Of a stretch of 10,759 bases of DNA, positions 6,067 through 10,759 are shown one piece after another (within the stretch, counting starts at the first letter, position 1; each line of letters starts with the position of its first letter). The notes beneath the pieces were generated by a model, which was not told where the DNA came from, did no database searches, and saw only the letters and a list, made by a program, of their open reading frames with translations. The position numbers and the translations under genes were made by a program. The stretch is from NCBI GenBank assembly GCA_049520215.1, contig JBEKPZ010000253.1, positions 1 to 10,759 of the forward strand, in the 5' to 3' direction. The stretch is from Bog-159 sp049520215. GTDB lineage: Bacteria > Acidobacteriota > Terriglobia > Bryobacterales > Bryobacteraceae.

Positions 6067-9000
6067 AATGGGGTCTTGGCCGCACCCGCCAATCTGGGCG
6101 GCGATCTCCCGCAGCAAGCCCGGCAGCTTGACCGGCTTGGTCATCACGCCGTCCATCCCCGCCGCAAGGCACTGTTGGCGATGCGCTTGGGATGCGTGCG
6201 CGGTCAGGGCAAGGATAGGAGTGCGAGCCAAGCTGCGCCGCACCTCCTCCGCGCGGATCCGCCGGGTGGCTTCGAGACCGTCCATTTCCGGCATCTGCAC
6301 ATCCATCAACACCAGGTCAAAACGGTTCTCCAGAAAGTACCGGCACGCCTCTACGCCGTTGACGGCCAGGGTGACGCTCCAACCCTGACGGCGCAGCATG
6401 GCGCCGATCACCTTTTGGTTGATGACGTTGTCCTCGGCCACCAGAACGCGCAGACCCGCGGCCGGTGCCGGGGCCGGCGCCGGTTCCATTTGGTCCTTAG
6501 CCGCGGGCGGGTCCGCGCGCGCCAACGCCAGTTCGACAAAGAGACGGCTGCCCTGCCCGGGTTCGCTCTCGGCCCAAACACGGCCGCCCATGAGGTCAAC
6601 CAGGCGGCGCGTAATCGACAGGCCGAGGCCTGAGCCACCGAAGTGGCGGGTATGCGAGCCATCGGCCTGCGTAAAGGCATCGAAGATCAAGTCGAGCTTG
6701 TCCTGCGCGATGCCAATTCCGGTGTCCCGTACCTCCAAGCGGATTAGATCGCCGGCGCCCGGCGCGACGGTTACCGTGACCGATCCAGCCGCCGTAAATT
6801 TGATCGCGTTACCCACCAGATTCACCAGAATCTGGCGCAGCCGGACCGGATCGGCGTACACCCAGACCGGGCAATCCGGGGCCACGTTCACGCGCAGATC
6901 GAGCCGCTTTTCTCGCACGGCGAACTCGAACATGCGGAGGCAATCCCTAGCCAGGGCAGGCAGATCGCTCGCAATGGGCTCGATGGTCAGCTTGCCCGCT
7001 TCCATTCTGGAAAGGTCCAGGATGTCGTTGAGCAGGACGATCATCGTTTGGGCTGCGCCTTGTGCGACCAGCAACTGCTCGCGGTCTTCGGAATCCTTGG
7101 TCCGATCCAGCACCAGGCTGATCATGCCAACCACGCCGTTCATCGGGGTGCGGATCTCATGACTCATATTGGCCAGAAACTCCCCCTTGGAGTGGTTGGC
7201 CTGCTCGGCGCGCTCCGTGGCTTCGGCCAGATCCCGGGTCCGGTCCGCAACGGCGGCTTCCAGCGCCGCCCGCTCCGCGCGCTGGCGAGTCTCGCGCTGC
7301 CGCCACCACCACCAGAAGAGGCCGGCCGACGCCAGGAGCAGACCCGCTTGCGACTGCCAGGCGCGAAACCAGGGCGGACTGATTCGGAACTCCAGGACAG
7401 CGGAGTGGGTCCAGATTCCGGGCTCGGCTTCACCCTGAACCTCAAACCGGTATGTGCCCGGTGTGAGATCCGCGAAACGGACCTCACGGATTTCGGTCTG
7501 TACCCATGGGCGCGAGCCGTTTCCGATACGGTAGCGGAATTTCGCCGCCTGCCTTTTGTAGGACAGCATGGTGAAACGAAGCACCACGGAGTGGGTAGAG
7601 GAATCGAATGCCGTCCCCTGGGCCGGCACCTCATTACGAAGCACCGAGGTGATCAGCGTTTCCGGCAGAACGGCTTTCGGCAGGGCCGCCGGGTAGAACC
7701 GGGCGAGGCCGCCGCTGGTTCCCAGCCAGACTGCGCCGTCGGCCTCCGGCAGGTACGCGAAGGTATTGCAGTCGTTCCAGACCAGGCCGTCGGAGGTATC
7801 GTATGGTACCCATCGATCGCCCTCCAGCACAGCGACGCCGCTGTCGGTGCCTAGCCAGTGCCGGCCGCGCGCGTCGAAGAACTGGGAGTAGACGACGTCG
7901 CTGGGGAGGCCGTCGTCCTTGGTGAAGTGCAGCAGACGCGGTTTTCCGCGATTGAGTTGGATGCGGGTGATCCCGGCGGGCGAGAAGTAGGTGATCCAGA
8001 GCGCCCCATCCGGGGCGATGGTGACAGACTCGACGAAATTATCCTTCAGCCCATCGGCGACGGTAAGCCACCAGCGATCCTGGCCCCGCTGAATGTAGAG
8101 CCCCTTTTTGCCGGCCACGAACAAGCCCTGCCTTGTGGATCGGACGTCGGAGACCAGTGCGCCGGCGACAGGCAGAGGCACCAGTTCGAGTTGCCTGGCC
8201 CCCGGCAGGAGCCGCATGAGGCCACCCGGCGTCGCAACCCAGATGGTGCCGGTGTCGTCGCGGTCGATCTCGCTGACCGAGAAATTCGCGACGGGTTGGG
8301 ACGGAGGATAAACCGACCGCTGGCGGGTCCTGGGATTGTAGCGCACCAGCCCGTTCGCCCCGCGCTGGAAGGTCCCCAGCCAGAGGGAGCCATCGGCTCC
8401 CTCAGCCAAACCATGTACGGTTAATTCGCCCACCGCATCCGACCGCCGAAACCGCCAGCGGCCGCCCTCCTGGGAGCCTCGATAGAGGCCGCGGCTGGTG
8501 CCAACCCATAAATCGCCGGTGGCGTCGCGCAGGATGCGCCATATTCCAGGATTGTCGAGCCCTTCCTGTTCGGCGAAGCTTTGCCATTGGTCGCGTCCCA
8601 GCCAGCGAGCCAGCCCGTGACCGCTGTAACCGAGCCAAAGCGAACCCTCGCGGTCTTCCATGGCCGAGAGCACTTCCGCGCGCCGCAGACCGCTTTCGGC
8701 GCCGTAATTCCGGCAATGGCTACCGTCGCATATCATCAAGCCGGCATTGTGCGGAATCAGTACCTGCCCCTGACGATTGGCCCCCAGCGGCGAGCCGTGG
8801 GTGGAGTCCAGCTTCGGGAGGGTGGGCACTTCATGAAAGATCGGCGCCCGCGGATCGCGCACCAGCACCTTTTCGGTGGAGCGGATCCACAGGCGCCCGG
8901 CGGTATCCTCCACGATGCTTTGCCAAGGCCCCCTGGTTACGCCGCGGGCGGCGGCCCACTCCTCAACACGGCCCTCTTTGAGCGAGCAGAGCAGGAGCCC

Positions 9001-9531
9001 ACAACTGAACCAGACCGTGCGATCGGATGCCACGAATACGCTCGAGGACGGCTTCGGCGACACCAGACGCGGCTGCCCGCGGCTATGGAGGGGCAGCGAG
9101 CGAAGACCCAAAAGCGTTGCCACATACAGATTTGTGGCATCGCTGCCGATGGGCTGCACGGTGGCCAGTTCGACGTCTTCAAATCCTGGAACCACAACGA
9201 AGGCATCGCCGTTCCAGCGGAACAAACCGGCGTAGGAACTGGTCCAGAGCTGGCCATCGCCGGAAGTGTACATGGAGTTGTTGCTGCCCTTCCTGGTGGC
9301 GGAATTCGCGGCGAAAGGCCGGAAGCGGTCGCCATCGTATCGGAAAAGGCCGCCCTCCGTGCTAACCCAAAGAAAACCTTGGCGATCCTGGTGCAATGCG
9401 AGGATCGTGGGATTGGTCAATCCCTGGTCCGTTCCATACATCTGGAATGACCAGTGTTGCGCCTGTCCTGGAAGGGGGCAGAGCAGCCACCACAGGCTGG
9501 CGAGCCATGCGATCCGCATTGACCGTGACAT
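5995..9531 (-). CDS. Hybrid sensor histidine kinase, propeller/Y_Y_Y type with receiver
   Basis: This 1178-residue protein senses an external ligand and passes phosphate along an internal relay. A signal peptide (about residues 1-24, ending PGQA) leads to roughly 14 propeller blades marked by repeats such as GFLWVSTEGGLFRYDG, GDLWVGTSRGLYRG and GAVWLGTSGGLARFYP. That count fits two seven-bladed propellers. A Y_Y_Y domain (~648-718), one membrane helix (~727-743, with WWWW) and a coiled coil follow. HisKA contains SHEIRTPMNG with phospho-acceptor H791. HATPase has NLVGNAIKF (~906), DTGIGIA (~936) and GGSGLGLS (~965). A Pro/Ala linker precedes the receiver, with E1033/D1034, phospho-acceptor D1077 and K1132. 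No DNA-binding domain follows, unlike Bacteroides HTCS. Residues from ~1150 on are a Pro/Cys/Arg-rich tail, the last ~23 encoded by hairpin cluster B. M5 is an alternative start; no strong ribosome site decides. Confidence 0.93.
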   Translation of the reverse strand: MSRSMRIAWLASLWWLLCPLPGQAQHWSFQMYGTDQGLTNPTILALHQDRQGFLWVSTEGGLFRYDGDRFRPFAANSATRKGSNNSMYTSGDGQLWTSSYAGLFRWNGDAFVVVPGFEDVELATVQPIGSDATNLYVATLLGLRSLPLHSRGQPRLVSPKPSSSVFVASDRTVWFSCGLLLCSLKEGRVEEWAAARGVTRGPWQSIVEDTAGRLWIRSTEKVLVRDPRAPIFHEVPTLPKLDSTHGSPLGANRQGQVLIPHNAGLMICDGSHCRNYGAESGLRRAEVLSAMEDREGSLWLGYSGHGLARWLGRDQWQSFAEQEGLDNPGIWRILRDATGDLWVGTSRGLYRGSQEGGRWRFRRSDAVGELTVHGLAEGADGSLWLGTFQRGANGLVRYNPRTRQRSVYPPSQPVANFSVSEIDRDDTGTIWVATPGGLMRLLPGARQLELVPLPVAGALVSDVRSTRQGLFVAGKKGLYIQRGQDRWWLTVADGLKDNFVESVTIAPDGALWITYFSPAGITRIQLNRGKPRLLHFTKDDGLPSDVVYSQFFDARGRHWLGTDSGVAVLEGDRWVPYDTSDGLVWNDCNTFAYLPEADGAVWLGTSGGLARFYPAALPKAVLPETLITSVLRNEVPAQGTAFDSSTHSVVLRFTMLSYKRQAAKFRYRIGNGSRPWVQTEIREVRFADLTPGTYRFEVQGEAEPGIWTHSAVLEFRISPPWFRAWQSQAGLLLASAGLFWWWWRQRETRQRAERAALEAAVADRTRDLAEATERAEQANHSKGEFLANMSHEIRTPMNGVVGMISLVLDRTKDSEDREQLLVAQGAAQTMIVLLNDILDLSRMEAGKLTIEPIASDLPALARDCLRMFEFAVREKRLDLRVNVAPDCPVWVYADPVRLRQILVNLVGNAIKFTAAGSVTVTVAPGAGDLIRLEVRDTGIGIAQDKLDLIFDAFTQADGSHTRHFGGSGLGLSITRRLVDLMGGRVWAESEPGQGSRLFVELALARADPPAAKDQMEPAPAPAPAAGLRVLVAEDNVINQKVIGAMLRRQGWSVTLAVNGVEACRYFLENRFDLVLMDVQMPEMDGLEATRRIRAEEVRRSLARTPILALTAHASQAHRQQCLAAGMDGVMTKPVKLPGLLREIAAQIGGCGQDPICGQSCPQPAFSRPQEPPERRLRP

Positions 9532-9597
9532 CCGCGGTATTCATCGGCTGGAACGGTCCGCGGCCCTAGGGTGCTTCGCCGAAATTGAGTGGATTCG

Positions 9598-9684
9598 TGG
9601 TGCGAACGGGGAGGGTCGAACTCCCATTCCCTTGCGGGAGCCAGATCCTAAGTCTGGTGCGTCTGCCAATTCCGCCACGTTCGC
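9598..9684 (-). tRNA. tRNA-Leu (anticodon UAG)
   Basis: The minus strand folds as a class II tRNA. The 7-bp acceptor GCGAACG (9684-9678) pairs with CGTTCGC (9608-9602), followed by discriminator A (9601) and an encoded CCA (9600-9598). The anticodon arm is CCAGA-CTTAGGA-TCTGG, with anticodon TAG at 9650-9648. A variable arm (CTCCCGCAAGGGA) is followed by the T-arm with GTTCGAC. At 87 bases with CCA it has the length and long variable arm of tRNA-Leu. It reads CUA and, with modification, other CUN codons. No T-rich terminator follows before the kinase start at 9531, so a processed joint transcript is possible. Confidence 0.95.
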
Positions 9685-9694
9685 CTGGGGCAGG

Positions 9695-9725
9695 TTTCTA
9701 TCAGATGATAGCATTCGGGCGGCAA
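9695..9725 (-). promoter_or_regulatory. Possible promoter for tRNA-Leu
   Basis: On the minus strand, TTGCCG (9725-9720) precedes TGATAGAAA, an extended -10-like element with TAGAAA at 9700-9695. The spacer is 19 bases, longer than the ideal 17. Transcription would start a few bases before the mature 5' end at 9684. The match is partial; position is the main support. Confidence 0.3.
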
Positions 9726-9747
9726 CTGTGAATTCCGCCCAGAAAGA

Positions 9748-9788
9748 GGCGGCCTGAGAGGCCGCCGCAGGCCGAGGGCCTGCCCCAC
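9748..9788 (+). repeat. Hairpin cluster C (REP-like)
   Basis: Two directly abutting hairpins are present: an 8-bp stem 9748-9755/9759-9766 with loop GAG, then a 7-bp stem 9767-9773/9777-9783 with loop GAG. They are followed by CCCAC, giving GCCCCAC at 9782-9788. The cluster begins 9 bases past the stop of the isomerase-like gene (which reads the other way) and ends upstream of the tRNA promoter region. It could also stabilise the 3' end of that mRNA. There is no U-tract, so it is not a classic terminator. Confidence 0.8.
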
Positions 9789-9796
9789 TGTTTGCC

Positions 9797-10759
9797 TCAC
9801 AGGCCGTGCGCGGTGCCGCACACCGAGACGTCCAACCCCATCTCTCGGAACATGGCCGCCTTGGTAGCCAGCGCCAGATTGGCGGCATCCGCATCCGGCG
9901 CGTAGGCCACCTGCACGTGGTTGGATTTGTGCCGCGCCATCATCTGGTCGCGCGTGATGCCGTACGTCACGGCGTGCATGATGGGCCATTGCGGCGTGGT
10001 GATGCGCCAGCGCCGCTCGGTTTCTTCGCGCGGGAGTTCCACCACCTTGGCGCGGCCGATATCCGCCTTCAGCGCGCCGCGGTCCACGAACACGCGGCTC
10101 CATACGATCTCGCCCGGCTTGCTGATGCCCTTGAGACCGCCTCCGCCCAACCGGAAGTACATGGGCGGCTGGCGCTCGCTGACCGCGCCCGCATAGCCGC
10201 CGATGAAATGCTCGGGCGGCACGGCGCCCGAGATCTCGAAGACCCACACGAATTCATCGGCGCCGTTCACCGGGTAGGACTCGCCATAGCGCACGTCGTG
10301 CAGCGTGGTTTCAGGCGGGTATCCCAGGGCCTTCCAAATGCGATTGGTGACCAGCGCGTCCAGGCCCGCGCACTCGTCCACTTCGTTGAAGTGCGGCAGC
10401 GCGTCATTCTCATAGAGCACGCGCCCGTTGCCGCGCGCGCACACCGGCGGCCGGTCCACGTTGTTCAACAAGCCTTCGGCCAGGTCGGAAGCCGGCGCCA
10501 GGTCCTTCAGCCCCTGCTGATACTGTATGCCGATAGTGGCGCAGCCAAAGTCGTCGGCGATGCGCAACGCCGCGATGTACATCTTGCATTGTTCCAGGGT
10601 CTGCGAATCGGTCAGCTCGGCCTCGGGATCGCTGCCGGTGGCGAAGTGCATGCCCTTGCGATCCAGCCAGGCGCGCACCTGGCGCGCTTCGCCGTCGCTG
10701 GTCGCCAGCATTTCCGCGTAGAGCGCCGACTGGCTGAGGCGCTCCTTGAACACGCCGGT
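9797..10759 (-). CDS. L-fucose/L-arabinose isomerase-like protein, C-terminal part
   Basis: The frame is open to the right edge, so the N-terminus is outside the window; the GTG at 10753-10751 is an internal valine. About 320 residues are visible. They resemble the middle and C-terminal domains of the FucI/AraA superfamily, which interconverts aldoses and ketoses with a divalent metal. Seen are CATIGIQYQQGLKDLAPASDLAEGLLNN, the acidic FNEVDECAGLDALVTNRIW (about 10336-10391), which could hold the metal-binding Glu/Asp, LHDVRYGE, the C-terminal barrel around YFRLGGGGLKGISKPGEIVWSRVFV, and HKSNHVQVAY (9929-9902), a candidate for the catalytic His. It ends in TGA at 9799-9797. The sugar cannot be told from sequence alone, and family members of this kind in environmental bacteria are often only annotated as 'fucose isomerase-like'. 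A nearby carbohydrate-type sensor kinase fits sugar use. Confidence 0.75.
   Translation of the reverse strand, partial: TGVFKERLSQSALYAEMLATSDGEARQVRAWLDRKGMHFATGSDPEAELTDSQTLEQCKMYIAALRIADDFGCATIGIQYQQGLKDLAPASDLAEGLLNNVDRPPVCARGNGRVLYENDALPHFNEVDECAGLDALVTNRIWKALGYPPETTLHDVRYGESYPVNGADEFVWVFEISGAVPPEHFIGGYAGAVSERQPPMYFRLGGGGLKGISKPGEIVWSRVFVDRGALKADIGRAKVVELPREETERRWRITTPQWPIMHAVTYGITRDQMMARHKSNHVQVAYAPDADAANLALATKAAMFREMGLDVSVCGTAHGL

Noticed and set aside
6058..9450. Several long plus-strand open frames across the sensor kinase gene
   Set aside because: They are shadows of a high-GC gene with clear domain motifs on the minus strand; their translations are Arg/Gly/Ala-rich with no recognisable domain.
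9598..9684. tRNA with anticodon UAG as a possible suppressor of the HEPN amber codon
   Set aside because: Anticodon UAG pairs with CUA codons. An amber suppressor would need anticodon CUA. This is an ordinary tRNA-Leu.
9598..9760. tRNA-Leu as an integration site for a mobile element
   Set aside because: No integrase, no repeat of the tRNA 3' end and no other mobile genes are visible on either side in the window.

Overview
The window is GC-rich bacterial DNA with long genes on both strands. The gene set is a neutral-ceramidase-like secreted hydrolase, a LolA-like carrier, a DUF1624-type membrane acyltransferase, a propeller-sensor hybrid histidine kinase and a fucose-isomerase-like enzyme. 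Together with the short tandem-hairpin repeats, this recalls soil Acidobacteriota such as the Solibacter/Bryobacterales group. That assignment is an inference from gene style; no marker gene fixes it.

Layout: (1) 1-1218, +, the 3' end of a large extracellular beta-propeller/Fn3-like protein. (2) 1250-2265, -, a two-gene module: a 154-residue protein overlapping by ATGA a HEPN-type RNase gene. The HEPN gene carries an amber codon inside its catalytic R-x4-H motif. (3) 2313-3602, -, a short ceramidase-like secreted enzyme. (4) 3603-3734, a divergent intergenic region with hairpin cluster A. (5) 3735-5927, +, a probable operon: a small membrane-anchored protein, a LolA-like periplasmic protein and a multi-pass acyltransferase. 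(6) 5995-9531, -, a 1178-residue hybrid sensor kinase with 14 propeller blades, Y_Y_Y, HisKA, HATPase and receiver domains; its last codons lie in hairpin cluster B. (7) 9598-9684, -, tRNA-Leu(UAG) with encoded CCA. (8) Hairpin cluster C, then 9797-10759, -, an L-fucose-isomerase-like enzyme cut by the right edge.

Two signals stand out. The first is the HEPN/partner module. It looks like a toxin-antitoxin pair whose antitoxin does not resemble the usual MNT nucleotidyltransferase, and the toxin is broken by one TGG-to-TAG change next to the catalytic histidine. The second is a family of three hairpin clusters. Each has two directly abutting hairpins followed by the same CCCAC box at the same offset, while the stem sequences differ but stay fully paired. 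Cluster B has apparently been captured as the C-terminus of the sensor kinase.

The acyltransferase operon, ceramidase-like enzyme and LolA-like protein all concern envelope lipids or glycans. The kinase and isomerase genes flanking the tRNA may concern carbohydrate use. No direct functional link between these groups is visible.
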